Below are positions 50,064 to 58,004 of a DNA stretch of 64,000 nt, piece by piece. A model generated the notes under the pieces. It saw only the letters and a list, made by a program, of their open reading frames with translations. It did no database searches and was not told where the DNA came from. Origin of the DNA: Elusimicrobiota bacterium (GTDB lineage Bacteria; Elusimicrobiota; Elusimicrobia; F11); assembly GCA_022072025.1 (NCBI GenBank), contig JAJVIP010000007.1, forward strand, positions 62,001-126,000, read 5' to 3'. Position numbers and translations under genes: made by a program. Every line of letters begins with the position of its first letter. Within the stretch, counting starts at the first letter, position 1.

Positions 50064-51263
50064 TCAATTTAAAAGTGTATCGACCAGATGGTCGGCGAAC
50101 GGTAAAGCACAGGTAAAACCCGGCGAAACCGCATTGAGCACGTGCAACGCTGTGCCCTTTTTCTCAACCAGCATGTCATCTACCAATTTTCCGGTCTCGT
50201 TGACCACTTGGGCCCGGTTGCCGCTTTTGCCGGGCTTGAAATCTCGGATTTCGCTTCCTCGAACCAGTTTTTGTGCTTCGCGAATGAACTCGGCATGGTT
50301 CAAGGACATTTTGATCTGACTCCAGGCCATCCTCCGGAAATCTTTTGATTTGAACATGCTCCAAAAATTTTCTTTGGTCACCATTTTAAGCGTATCGATC
50401 CATCCCACCGACAGGGGCTTGTAAGATTCGCGCCCAAAGGCCATGGTCGCGCTGGGACCGATCATCAACTCTCCGGTGATGGTTTTCGTCCAATGCACGC
50501 CCAGAAACGGATAGTTCAAATCGGGAACGGGATAAATCATCGAGTTCACCAACGTGCTCTTCTCTGGTGTCAATTTATAATACTCCCCTCGAAATGGAAC
50601 AATGGTGTATTGAGTCCCCACATCCAATTTGTGGGCCACCTCATCGGCATAAAGTCCGGCGCAATTGAAAAGCAAAGGGGCCTGATGACGCCCTTGGGAC
50701 GTTGACACCGTGTAGCCGCCCGACCCCTCGTCAATTCCCTGCACTTTTTCTCCAAAAAAGAAAATGCCCCCCAAAGATTGAACCTCTTCAACCAAAGCTT
50801 GTGTGACTTGTTTGCCGCTCGTGATAGCACCCGTGGGAGCATGCAACGCGGCGATCCCCAAAGTTTGAGGTTCGTGTTTCCGCATCTCATTGCCATCCAC
50901 CAATCGCACGCCCTCCACACCATTGGCTTGACCTCGCTTATAAATCTCCTCAAGAACTGATTTCTCTTTTTCTTCCAAAGCGACCACCCATGTCCCCACC
51001 GACTCCAAGGGCACTTTCTTTTGGGCGCAAAATTCTCTCATCCGCTTGTTGCCCTCCACACAAAATTTGGCTTTCAGGCTTCCGGGTTTTAAATTGAAGC
51101 CCGCGTGAACCACTCCGCTGTTGCGACCGCTGGTGTGTTGAGCCGGCGCTGCTTCTTTCTCAAGCACCGCCACTGACTTCACTTTTTTCCGTAAAAGCAA
51201 AGAACGCGCCACCGCCGATCCCATGACTCCCGCTCCCACCACTATGCAATCAACGGTATTCAT
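50064..51263 (-). CDS. lhgO: LhgO-like FAD-dependent 2-hydroxyacid oxidase
   Basis: 399 residues from ATG 51263 (TGATG with the regulator stop). DCIVVGAGVMGSAVARSLL binds FAD; TSGRNSGVVHAGFN, LFNCAGLYAD and YPVPDLNYPFLGVHWTKTI-type stretches match L-2-hydroxyglutarate oxidase LhgO and its close relatives of the DAO superfamily. It is complete and has no membrane segment. LhgO-type genes recur next to polysaccharide genes; here it is the first enzyme after the regulator. The substrate may be L-2-hydroxyglutarate or a sugar-derived hydroxy acid, which cannot be decided by eye. Confidence 0.82.
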   Translation of the reverse strand: MNTVDCIVVGAGVMGSAVARSLLLRKKVKSVAVLEKEAAPAQHTSGRNSGVVHAGFNLKPGSLKAKFCVEGNKRMREFCAQKKVPLESVGTWVVALEEKEKSVLEEIYKRGQANGVEGVRLVDGNEMRKHEPQTLGIAALHAPTGAITSGKQVTQALVEEVQSLGGIFFFGEKVQGIDEGSGGYTVSTSQGRHQAPLLFNCAGLYADEVAHKLDVGTQYTIVPFRGEYYKLTPEKSTLVNSMIYPVPDLNYPFLGVHWTKTITGELMIGPSATMAFGRESYKPLSVGWIDTLKMVTKENFWSMFKSKDFRRMAWSQIKMSLNHAEFIREAQKLVRGSEIRDFKPGKSGNRAQVVNETGKLVDDMLVEKKGTALHVLNAVSPGFTCALPFADHLVDTLLN

Positions 51264-51820
51264 CAATTACTCGAAATATTTCCAGAGCTGATCGCGTCAA
51301 CGAGATTGATATGCTCTTCAACAAAAGCGGGAATGGATGAGTTCTTTTTCGCGGTAAGAAGAATGGCGTCTTTTAAATCTGATTTTGATACAGAGCGGAC
51401 ACGGCGCAATTGAACCTCCGGCCTCTTCATCCCTCGAACCGCCATTTCCACGATATCGTGAAAATCTCCTTCACCTTCCAGAACAAATTGAGCGGAACCC
51501 TCTTTCAACTTTTCCTGCAATACGTTTTGAATACGTAATTTGATAAGGCTGACACTGTTGATGGTTTTGAGCATGTAGCGGTAGGATTTTTTCGCTTTTT
51601 CCGAGAATCCTCTTGAGGTGAGCAGATATTCCACTTTTCGCCGATTGAGTTGGCGCACTTTAAGAAGGCCTTTTTTGACCAATCGCTTTATAACAAGGTT
51701 TGTCATTCCCAAGGACATACCCGTTTTGGTTGAAAGATCCCGCTGATTACCGGCTTGCCCGCCCGCCAAGGCGTTGATCATTTCGAATTCGCGTTCTGTG
51801 AGGAGGATCTTATTGTTCAA
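51263..51820 (-). CDS. MarR-like winged-helix regulator at the head of the glycan locus
   Basis: 185 residues. The N-terminal 75 residues form a winged helix: LTEREFEMINALAGG, QRDLSTKTGMSLGMTNLVIKRLVKKGLLKV and the wing RRKVEYLLTSRGF, as in the MarR-family regulators that accompany exopolysaccharide operons. The remaining 110 residues are charged and have no known motif; they may form an effector domain. The start is TTG 51820; it lies only a few bases after the -10 hexamer, so the mRNA would be leaderless or nearly so. Being promoter-proximal, it probably controls the whole locus. Confidence 0.75.
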   Translation of the reverse strand: MNNKILLTEREFEMINALAGGQAGNQRDLSTKTGMSLGMTNLVIKRLVKKGLLKVRQLNRRKVEYLLTSRGFSEKAKKSYRYMLKTINSVSLIKLRIQNVLQEKLKEGSAQFVLEGEGDFHDIVEMAVRGMKRPEVQLRRVRSVSKSDLKDAILLTAKKNSSIPAFVEEHINLVDAISSGNISSN

Positions 51821-51829
51821 AGGATGAAC

Positions 51830-51858
51830 ATTGTAAACATTGAGCCAAAAGGTGTCAA
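51830..51858 (-). promoter_or_regulatory. Near-consensus sigma70-type promoter for the glycan locus
   Basis: On minus: TTGACA (51858-51853), 17-bp spacer, TACAAT (51835-51830). The start of transcription should be near 51823, three bases before the TTG of the regulator. It lies in the 65-bp gap between queD and the regulator, separating the housekeeping run from the glycan locus. This is the best promoter match I saw in the window. Confidence 0.75.
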
Positions 51859-51885
51859 CGCTCGAGGCCCTTCGAACATCGACCC

Positions 51886-52446
51886 TTAAACGTTGAGATC
51901 TTTAAGAATGTTTTGATACCAATTTTTGTTTTTCCATTCGGCCCGAATCCCTTCTGAGATGATCCATTGATCAAACTGAATGGATGGAAATTTGTCTTTG
52001 GTGGTGTCTTCTTCGCCATAGACCGCGTAACCGGTGTCGGTTTCATGGACAATCACGTGAGAAACACGCGCCCCTTGTTCTCCACTTAAAGAGGGGCCCG
52101 ATTTTAATATGGCCCTTACCACATAAAAAAACGCCTTGGCCAACATCTCGGCGGTGGGATTAAACGGAACCAACACATGCCGATCCGGGTTAATCTGAGA
52201 AATAATTTTTGTCCGCGGATCTTTGGTCCACAATGTCACGGCGTGATCGAAGGAATCAAAAAAATCATTGATCCCCATATCTTTAATCGCCTTGAAATCC
52301 GACACCATCATGGCGGGGTTGGGTTCGTCACTCCTTAGAAACAGCTCAAACTTATAACTGTGGCCGTGAAGGTGATGACATCGTTTCGTATAGGCCCCCA
52401 GGGTGGTGTGAGCCATTTCCGCTTTAAATAACTTTCGAATCAACAT
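51886..52446 (-). CDS. queD: 6-carboxytetrahydropterin synthase-like (QueD/PTPS family)
   Basis: 186 residues. The zinc ligands are in FKAEMAH and HLHGHSY, and the catalytic Cys lies in KRCHHLHGH, as in QueD and pyruvoyltetrahydropterin synthases. QueD makes the queuosine precursor; a longer C-terminal part (after GYAVYGEED) makes it larger than the usual 120-140 residues. No other queuosine gene is near. Strong GGGAGGA Shine-Dalgarno before ATG 52446. It is the last gene of the housekeeping run. Confidence 0.85.
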   Translation of the reverse strand: MLIRKLFKAEMAHTTLGAYTKRCHHLHGHSYKFELFLRSDEPNPAMMVSDFKAIKDMGINDFFDSFDHAVTLWTKDPRTKIISQINPDRHVLVPFNPTAEMLAKAFFYVVRAILKSGPSLSGEQGARVSHVIVHETDTGYAVYGEEDTTKDKFPSIQFDQWIISEGIRAEWKNKNWYQNILKDLNV

Positions 52447-52461
52447 GACATCCTCCCAAAA

Positions 52462-52833
52462 TCAATAGGTGTAAGACCCAACCGCCTGAAAGGCATCCCG
52501 AATATGCCTGAGACCCGCATTATCCAATGTGATCACATCAAATCGAATGGATTTATCTCGAAACCCTTTGGCTTTAATATAAAAAAGGGCTGTGCGGGTT
52601 ATATGCTTCATTTTATTGAGAGTGACGGCCTCCTCCGGTTGGCCATAGTTGCCGGCCTCTCGACGGGTTTTAACTTCCACGAACACCAAGCAATTCCCAT
52701 CCTCCATCACCAAGTCAATTTCCCCTCCGCGGGTGCGAAAGTTAGAATCAAGCCAACGGTAACCTTTATCCAAAAGAAATTGTTTGGCCTCCTCTTCGCC
52801 ATGGGCCCCAAAAGACTGACGGGGATCATTCAA
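52462..52833 (-). CDS. yraN: YraN/UPF0102 nuclease-like protein
   Basis: 123-residue protein of the YraN family, a restriction-endonuclease-like fold: GEEEAKQFLLDKGYRWLDSNFRTRGGEIDLV then FVEVKTRR, giving the E-D-ExK pattern. It usually follows rnhB, as here. TTG start 52833 with CGGAG upstream and TTGA overlap with rnhB. Confidence 0.9.
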   Translation of the reverse strand: MNDPRQSFGAHGEEEAKQFLLDKGYRWLDSNFRTRGGEIDLVMEDGNCLVFVEVKTRREAGNYGQPEEAVTLNKMKHITRTALFYIKAKGFRDKSIRFDVITLDNAGLRHIRDAFQAVGSYTY

Positions 52834-53456
52834 GTTAGACTCCGCATGGGTTCGAAGCTGCGGCGGTGAAGAGGGCAGGGCCCGTGTAGTTTGATGGCCT
52901 CAAAATGTTTGGCGGATCCATATCCTTTATGTTCATCAAAACCGTAGTGCGGATATAGATCATGAGCTTCCAACATAATTTGATCTCTCGTGACTTTGGC
53001 CAAAATGCTGGCCGCCATAATTGAGGCACTCATTTGGTCTCCTTTTACGATGGCTTTTTCCAAGAACCCGCTTCCTGGCTCTTGGTTGCCATCGACCAGC
53101 ACCAAGCCGGGCTTTAAGGAAAGGTTTTGGACACATTGACGCATCGCCAGCAACGTGGCTTCAAGGATATTGATTGAATCAATCACCACCGGTTCCACAA
53201 TCGCCACCTCCCAGGCCAAGGCCTGTTCTTGAATTTCGCAATAGAGCGCTTCTCTTTGTTCGGGAGGGATGATTTTACTGTCGCGAAGTCCAACAATTTT
53301 TGGGTTCCAGGGAAGAACCACGGCCGCCGCGACAACCGGTCCCGCTAAAGGACCACGCCCGGCTTCGTCTACACCCGCAATTATTGGGAGGACAGAGGAG
53401 ATTCTGTATTTGGCACCCCAATTCTCGTCGAATGTGTACCCTTCGAGCGCCTCCAT
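52830..53456 (-). CDS. rnhB: Ribonuclease HII
   Basis: 208 residues. VDEAGRGPLAGPVVAAAVVL contains the catalytic Asp-Glu pair; SKIIPPEQR, VDGNQ and DEHKGYGSAKHFEAIK are conserved. RNase HII removes ribonucleotides from DNA. The ATG at 53456 has no clear Shine-Dalgarno, and an 18-bp gap separates it from rplS. It is typical of the rpsP-trmD-rplS-rnhB string. Confidence 0.95.
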   Translation of the reverse strand: MEALEGYTFDENWGAKYRISSVLPIIAGVDEAGRGPLAGPVVAAAVVLPWNPKIVGLRDSKIIPPEQREALYCEIQEQALAWEVAIVEPVVIDSINILEATLLAMRQCVQNLSLKPGLVLVDGNQEPGSGFLEKAIVKGDQMSASIMAASILAKVTRDQIMLEAHDLYPHYGFDEHKGYGSAKHFEAIKLHGPCPLHRRSFEPMRSLT

Positions 53457-53474
53457 GGGGAGAAGCTGCTCTGC

Positions 53475-53930
53475 TTATTTCTTTACGGCAGCTGCCAATT
53501 CTTGTTGGGGAAGAGGAGGAGTCCCAGTATCTTTGGGTTCAGCAGCTGAAGAATTTTTTTTGACATCTCCAAGCACTTGGACGTCTTTGTCTTCCAATTT
53601 CGCTGCGCGACCCACGCGGTCTCTCAAATAATAAAGTTTGGCCCGCCGTGAATGGCCCGATCGAACCACTTCAATTTTGTCAACACTGGGTGAGATGAGG
53701 GGGAAACATCGTTCCACTCCGACGCCGAATGAAATTTTCCTTACCGTGAATGTTCTTGAGCCTCCGTGACCTTTGAAAGAAATAACAATTCCCTCAAAAA
53801 CCTGGATCCGCGTCGCATCACCCTCTGTGATCCGCACCGAAACGCGAACCGTGTCTCCAACACGAAATTCTTGAGCTTCTTTTTTCCGATGTTTTTGGTC
53901 AACGTAGTTTATGAGTTCTTGTCTATTCAT
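53475..53930 (-). CDS. rplS: 50S ribosomal protein L19
   Basis: 151 residues. The first 115 residues are classical L19: [74 protein letters not shown]. The last 35 residues ([20 protein letters not shown] and a Glu/Pro-rich tail) extend beyond the usual length. ATG 53930 with GGGGAAA upstream. Confidence 0.97.
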   Translation of the reverse strand: MNRQELINYVDQKHRKKEAQEFRVGDTVRVSVRITEGDATRIQVFEGIVISFKGHGGSRTFTVRKISFGVGVERCFPLISPSVDKIEVVRSGHSRRAKLYYLRDRVGRAAKLEDKDVQVLGDVKKNSSAAEPKDTGTPPLPQQELAAAVKK

Positions 53931-53950
53931 GATTGTTTCCCCAAGTAAAA

Positions 53951-54643
53951 TTAAAATTTTTCTTTAAGCAATGACGGCCGTTTTTTTTTCGTCTGTCGAA
54001 TGGCGGCTTGCGTTCGCCACTTTTCGATTTCTTTGTGATTGCCGGAGAGGAGCGCTTGGGGAACCTTTTTCCCTCGCCAATGACTCGGCCTAGTGTAATG
54101 GGGATAATCCAAAATCCCAGTTGAAAATGACTCATTTTTCACCGAGTCAGGATCTCCCACCACTCCAGGAACAAGCCGTGCCAGCGCATCGATTATGACC
54201 ATGGCTGGCAGCTCGCCTCCCGTCAAAACAAAATCACCTATTGAGACTTCTTGATCAATAAGCGGCATAACTCGCTCATCGATCCCTTCATAATGGCCGC
54301 AAAGAACGATCATCCTTTTCTTTTTGGCCAACTTTTCCGCCATTTTCTGGGTGAACTTTTCACCTTGTGGCGAAGTAAAAATTATCCAAGGACGATCGCT
54401 TCTCTTTTTTGTTCCCTGGAGCTCTTTTAAAGCTCTAAAAATTGGTTCGGGCCGGAGCACCATGCCGGCCCCTCCACCATAGGGTCGATCGTCAACTTTC
54501 TGGTGCCTCTCATCATCGGACCAATCACGTAAATTGTGAATCTTTAACTCAATCAACCCCGCCCTCTGGGCTCGGCCCATTAAACTTTCGGTTAAGGGCC
54601 CCTCAAACATGGGCGGAAAAAGCGTTACAACGTCTATCCTCAA
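53951..54643 (-). CDS. trmD: tRNA (guanine-N1)-methyltransferase
   Basis: 230 residues. The trefoil-knot SAM site is in [11 protein letters not shown] and [34 protein letters not shown] is typical. TrmD methylates G37 of several tRNAs. It lies directly after rpsP; the RimM maturation factor gene that usually lies between them is absent. TTG start at 54643 fits the family N-terminus (RIDVVTLFP) though no Shine-Dalgarno is seen. Confidence 0.96.
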   Translation of the reverse strand: MRIDVVTLFPPMFEGPLTESLMGRAQRAGLIELKIHNLRDWSDDERHQKVDDRPYGGGAGMVLRPEPIFRALKELQGTKKRSDRPWIIFTSPQGEKFTQKMAEKLAKKKRMIVLCGHYEGIDERVMPLIDQEVSIGDFVLTGGELPAMVIIDALARLVPGVVGDPDSVKNESFSTGILDYPHYTRPSHWRGKKVPQALLSGNHKEIEKWRTQAAIRQTKKKRPSLLKEKF

Positions 54644-54662
54644 ATGATTGTGTTGAAACCCC

Positions 54663-54944
54663 TTAAACCTTTGCGGTCTGACTGGAACCAGGTTTCACTT
54701 GATCCCAAACACCGGCCACTTTAAGACAATGAACCACGGATTCACTGGCCAAAGCCCCAACGCTCACCCAATGTTTAATGCGGTCCACATTGATGGCTTC
54801 TGGTTTTTTCATATTTCTGGGGTTAATGGTTCCTAGAACTTCGATCGGAGCGGCATCTCTCGCCTGTTGGCGATCAATGGCGACCAAGCGATAGAAGGGG
54901 GCATGGGGACGGCCCACGCGATTAAAACGAATTCGTACACTCAT
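54663..54944 (-). CDS. rpsP: 30S ribosomal protein S16
   Basis: 93 residues: SVRIRFNRVGRPHAPFYRLVAIDRQQARDAAPIEVLGTINPR is the S16 core. First gene of the operon behind the promoter at 55040-55068, with a leader of about 89 nt. ATG 54944, with a weak GAGAG-rich Shine-Dalgarno. Confidence 0.97.
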   Translation of the reverse strand: MSVRIRFNRVGRPHAPFYRLVAIDRQQARDAAPIEVLGTINPRNMKKPEAINVDRIKHWVSVGALASESVVHCLKVAGVWDQVKPGSSQTAKV

Positions 54945-55039
54945 TTTTTACTCTCTCATTAATAAAATTACCAACGTCCACGCTGCCAATCTGAGGGTTG
55001 TCAAATACAGGCGGGCTTTTGGCTGAAAACGAAGGCCGG

Positions 55040-55068
55040 ATGGTAGCTTAGTTCACAAATCGCGTCAA
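55040..55068 (-). promoter_or_regulatory. Sigma70-type promoter for rpsP-trmD-rplS-rnhB-yraN-queD
   Basis: On minus: TTGACG (55068-55063), 17-bp spacer, TACCAT (55045-55040). Transcription would start near 55033, leaving a leader of about 89 nt before the rpsP ATG. Lies in the 132-bp gap 54945-55076. A second TTGACA occurs in the leader (about 54995-55010) without a good -10. Confidence 0.6.
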
Positions 55069-55076
55069 TAACAAAT

Positions 55077-56225
55077 TTATGCCGGATGGACAGCTGAAAG
55101 CAAGCTCAGAATACGCTGTGTTATTGATGAGATACCAAGTTTGGTTAATTTTTGACGAGACACCCATTTAAACTGGTCATACCGAACCCCTTTTTTGGGC
55201 AGCACATCGGGTCCCGTTGTCAATGGATCACACAAAAAGGTTCGAACGACAAAAACCCGGTGCGTCAACTGGTGTTCAAACATGGGAATGGCTTGGCGAA
55301 CTCTGACTTTATATCCCAATTCATCAAGAACCGCTTCTTCCAAATATTGGATGGGATCAACCCCGGAAGGCGCGTCCACCCCGATGAATTCCCACAATCC
55401 TCCAAAAAGACCCTCGGGTGGTCGCCGCGCCACCAACCACTCGCCATCGTGATGAAGCGCCGCAAAAAGTCGCCGAATTTTCGGGCGATCGGGGGTTTCG
55501 CCCTTGAGCGGAATCTCATTTTGCCGGCCCGCCCTCTTGGCCAAGCAAAATTCTTCCACCGGGCACTTCCCGCAATGAGGGTTTTGAGGCAAACAAATCG
55601 TCGCACCCACATCCATCAACGCGAGGTTGATGTCCTTCGAACAAGATTGACCCCGCGATATAATCGAGGTGACCACCTGACGGGGCGTATTGGAAAGATC
55701 AAATGACAATTTTTTTACAATCGTTTGAACGGCTTTGAGTTTGGGATCATCTTCAATACCGAGCAGTCGCATAAGCACCCGCGTGATGTTCCCATCCAAA
55801 ACAATGGCCGGTTTGTTAAAAGCAAAGGCCGAGATGGCTCCGGCTGTGTAAGGCCCCACTCCCGGAAGCGCTTCCAAGTCTTGAACATCAGAGGGAATTT
55901 TCCCATCGTATTTGTCTTGGATCGCTTTGGCGGCTGACCACAAATTTCGAGCCCGCGCGTAATATCCCAGCCCTGACCACATGGCCAAAACATCGTTAAG
56001 ATCGCTCTCCGCCAAGGATTTTAGAGTGGGAAACCTTCTTAAGAACCGATTGAAATAAGGAAGCACTGTGGAGACCGTGGTCTGCTGAAGCATGTATTCC
56101 GAAAGAAGAACGGGATAGGGATCTTTTGTTTTGCGCCACGGCATATCATGGCGACCGTTCTTTTTAAACCAAGTGAGAAGTTTTTTTAAGAATCTCTTTT
56201 GCGCGGAGGGGTCGAGAAGCGACAT
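55077..56225 (-). CDS. mutY: A/G-specific adenine glycosylase
   Basis: 382 residues. HhH-GPD domain: SEYMLQQTTVSTVLPYF with the catalytic Glu, the hairpin LEALPGVGPYTAGAI and LDGNITRV with the catalytic Asp. The iron-sulfur cluster cysteines are in ICLPQNPHCGKCPVEEFC. A C-terminal Nudix-like domain (RRPPEGLFGGLWEF) recognises 8-oxoG. MutY removes A mispaired with 8-oxoG. ATG 56225 lacks a clear Shine-Dalgarno, 49 bp after parB. Confidence 0.95.
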   Translation of the reverse strand: MSLLDPSAQKRFLKKLLTWFKKNGRHDMPWRKTKDPYPVLLSEYMLQQTTVSTVLPYFNRFLRRFPTLKSLAESDLNDVLAMWSGLGYYARARNLWSAAKAIQDKYDGKIPSDVQDLEALPGVGPYTAGAISAFAFNKPAIVLDGNITRVLMRLLGIEDDPKLKAVQTIVKKLSFDLSNTPRQVVTSIISRGQSCSKDINLALMDVGATICLPQNPHCGKCPVEEFCLAKRAGRQNEIPLKGETPDRPKIRRLFAALHHDGEWLVARRPPEGLFGGLWEFIGVDAPSGVDPIQYLEEAVLDELGYKVRVRQAIPMFEHQLTHRVFVVRTFLCDPLTTGPDVLPKKGVRYDQFKWVSRQKLTKLGISSITQRILSLLSAVHPA

Positions 56226-56274
56226 GCAATATTGGGGATTTAGAGCTTCGCCATTAGAACTTGGTTATTCAAAA

Positions 56275-57186
56275 TTAAACTTTTAGTCCCATTTTTTTTA
56301 ACAACACATCCAAATCCTCCGGGTTATAAAACTCGAACTTGAGCCACCCTTTTTTCCCATTGGTCTGAATTTCAACACGACGCGATAACTGACGTTGCAA
56401 CTCTTCTTGGTATTTAAGGACTTCTGGCAAGACCTGTTTGAGGCGATTGGAATTGGATTTCTTCTGAGAAGGTTGTTCTGACAAAAGTGATTCCAGATCT
56501 CGAACAGAAAGATGATCTTCAATAATTTTCACCAGCCATTGCAATTGTTCGGTGTGCTCAGAGAGACCGGCCAAACACTTGGCGTGCCCCTCCGTAATGG
56601 AACCAGCCCTCACCGCGGCTTGAACGTCCGCATGAAGCCTCAAAAGACGCAAAATATTCGCTACGGTCGATCGACTTTTTCCAATGGCGTTCGCCACATC
56701 TTCTTGTGTGAGGTCATACTCTTTCATGAGCCCATCAAGAGCGGTGGCTTCTTCAAGCGCGTTTAAATCTTCACGTTGTAAGTTTTCAACCAAGGCCACT
56801 TCAAACCGTTGCCTGTTCGTCAAACTCCGAATCGTGCAAGGAACGGAGGCAAGCCCGGCCATTTTTGAAGCCCGCAAACGCCGCTCCCCCGCCACCAACT
56901 CATATTCTCCAGGAGTGCCACTTTCCGTCACCAAAAGAGGTTGGGCCAAACCGTGCGACCGAATGGACTGGGCCAATTCCGCCAAAGCTTCCTGATCGAA
57001 TTCTGTTCGGGGTTGATGTCGGTTTGGCTTGATATTGCCAACAGGAATCTCGCGAACATGCGGACCGCTGGCCCCTTTGAGAGAAGTTTTTTCTGGTGAA
57101 TCCTGAACCTCTTGTTTGGGCCGAGAAGGGTGAGAAGAGAAGAGCGCCTCGAGGCCCCGGCCCAAGGCTTTATGTGCTGCCATCAC
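56275..57186 (-). CDS. parB: Chromosome-partitioning protein ParB
   Basis: 303 residues. KALGRGLEALFSS N-terminus, NRHQPRTEFDQEALAELAQSI, and the CTP-binding GERRLRASKMAGL box are typical of the ParB/Spo0J family. The helix-turn-helix LTQEDVANAIGKSRSTVANILRLL follows. The start overlaps the parA stop as ATGA. No parS (TGTTTCACGTGAAACA-like) sequence is visible nearby, so it is not evident that this lies at the origin. Confidence 0.95.
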   Translation of the reverse strand: MMAAHKALGRGLEALFSSHPSRPKQEVQDSPEKTSLKGASGPHVREIPVGNIKPNRHQPRTEFDQEALAELAQSIRSHGLAQPLLVTESGTPGEYELVAGERRLRASKMAGLASVPCTIRSLTNRQRFEVALVENLQREDLNALEEATALDGLMKEYDLTQEDVANAIGKSRSTVANILRLLRLHADVQAAVRAGSITEGHAKCLAGLSEHTEQLQWLVKIIEDHLSVRDLESLLSEQPSQKKSNSNRLKQVLPEVLKYQEELQRQLSRRVEIQTNGKKGWLKFEFYNPEDLDVLLKKMGLKV

Positions 57187-58004
57187 GCCACCCCCGCCGG
57201 TTGATTGATGATCTCAGCCGGTGGTTCGTTTTGATAAATCCGAATTCCATTGTTCTGTAAAAATTCATCCGCCAATAGTTTATAAGCTCTCGCCCCCACC
57301 GATTGCGGATCATAAACCACTCCCGGTTTTCCAAAACCAGGTGCTTCAGCCAAGCGGACATTTCTCGGAATCCAATTGCGATAGGTTTTTCCATAAAAAT
57401 GTTTTTCCACTTCCTCACGCACTTGGCGAGTTAAATTGGACCGGCCGTCGTACATGGTGAAAACGATTCCTTCCACCTGAAGAGCCGGGTTAAAACGCTC
57501 TCGAATGTATTCAATGGAACGCGTCAGCTGAGTTAAACCCTCCAGCGCATAATATTCACATTGAATCGGGATAATGACCGAATCGGCCGTATTGAGGGCG
57601 TTGAGCGTAATCAATCCCAATGAAGGGGGACAATCAAAAAAAATGAACTGGTATGGTTCTGTTAATGTTGCCAACGCATTCTTGAGTCGAGACTCTCGGC
57701 CTTCGATGGAAGCCAATTCAAGTTCCGCTCCCACCAAGTCAATTCCCGAAGGAACCAAATCCAAATGGGGAACATCCGTTTTAACAATAATTTCTGAAAG
57801 AGGTTTGTCGCCAATGAGCGCCGCATAAATATTGGAGTCAAGGCCGGGTCGCACCACACCAAAGCCAGAGGTCACATTCGCCTGAGGATCGAGATCAACC
57901 AGCAAGGTCCGGACCCCTGCCAAGGCCACCGCTGTGGCCAAGTTGATGGCCGTGGTGGTTTTTCCAACGCCTCCTTTTTGATTGGTGATGGCGACTTTTT
58001 TCAT
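57183..58004 (-). CDS. parA: Chromosome-partitioning ATPase ParA/Soj
   Basis: 273 residues. The deviant Walker A is KGGVGKTTTAINLA near residue 10; DLDPQANVTSGFG, IFFDCPPSLGLITLNAL and FTMYDGRSNLTRQV follow. Typical chromosomal ParA. ATG 58004 overlaps the stop of the upstream nucleotidyltransferase gene as ATGA, which is an unusual partner for parA. Confidence 0.96.
   Translation of the reverse strand: MKKVAITNQKGGVGKTTTAINLATAVALAGVRTLLVDLDPQANVTSGFGVVRPGLDSNIYAALIGDKPLSEIIVKTDVPHLDLVPSGIDLVGAELELASIEGRESRLKNALATLTEPYQFIFFDCPPSLGLITLNALNTADSVIIPIQCEYYALEGLTQLTRSIEYIRERFNPALQVEGIVFTMYDGRSNLTRQVREEVEKHFYGKTYRNWIPRNVRLAEAPGFGKPGVVYDPQSVGARAYKLLADEFLQNNGIRIYQNEPPAEIINQPAGVA

Noticed and set aside
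49822-50319. 165-residue open frame on plus across the palindromic element
   Set aside because: Covers the nested repeat and the antisense of lhgO; composition unlike a gene.
56275-58004. Chromosome origin with parS next to parAB
   Set aside because: No parS-like palindrome, dnaA, rnpA or gid gene visible near parAB.
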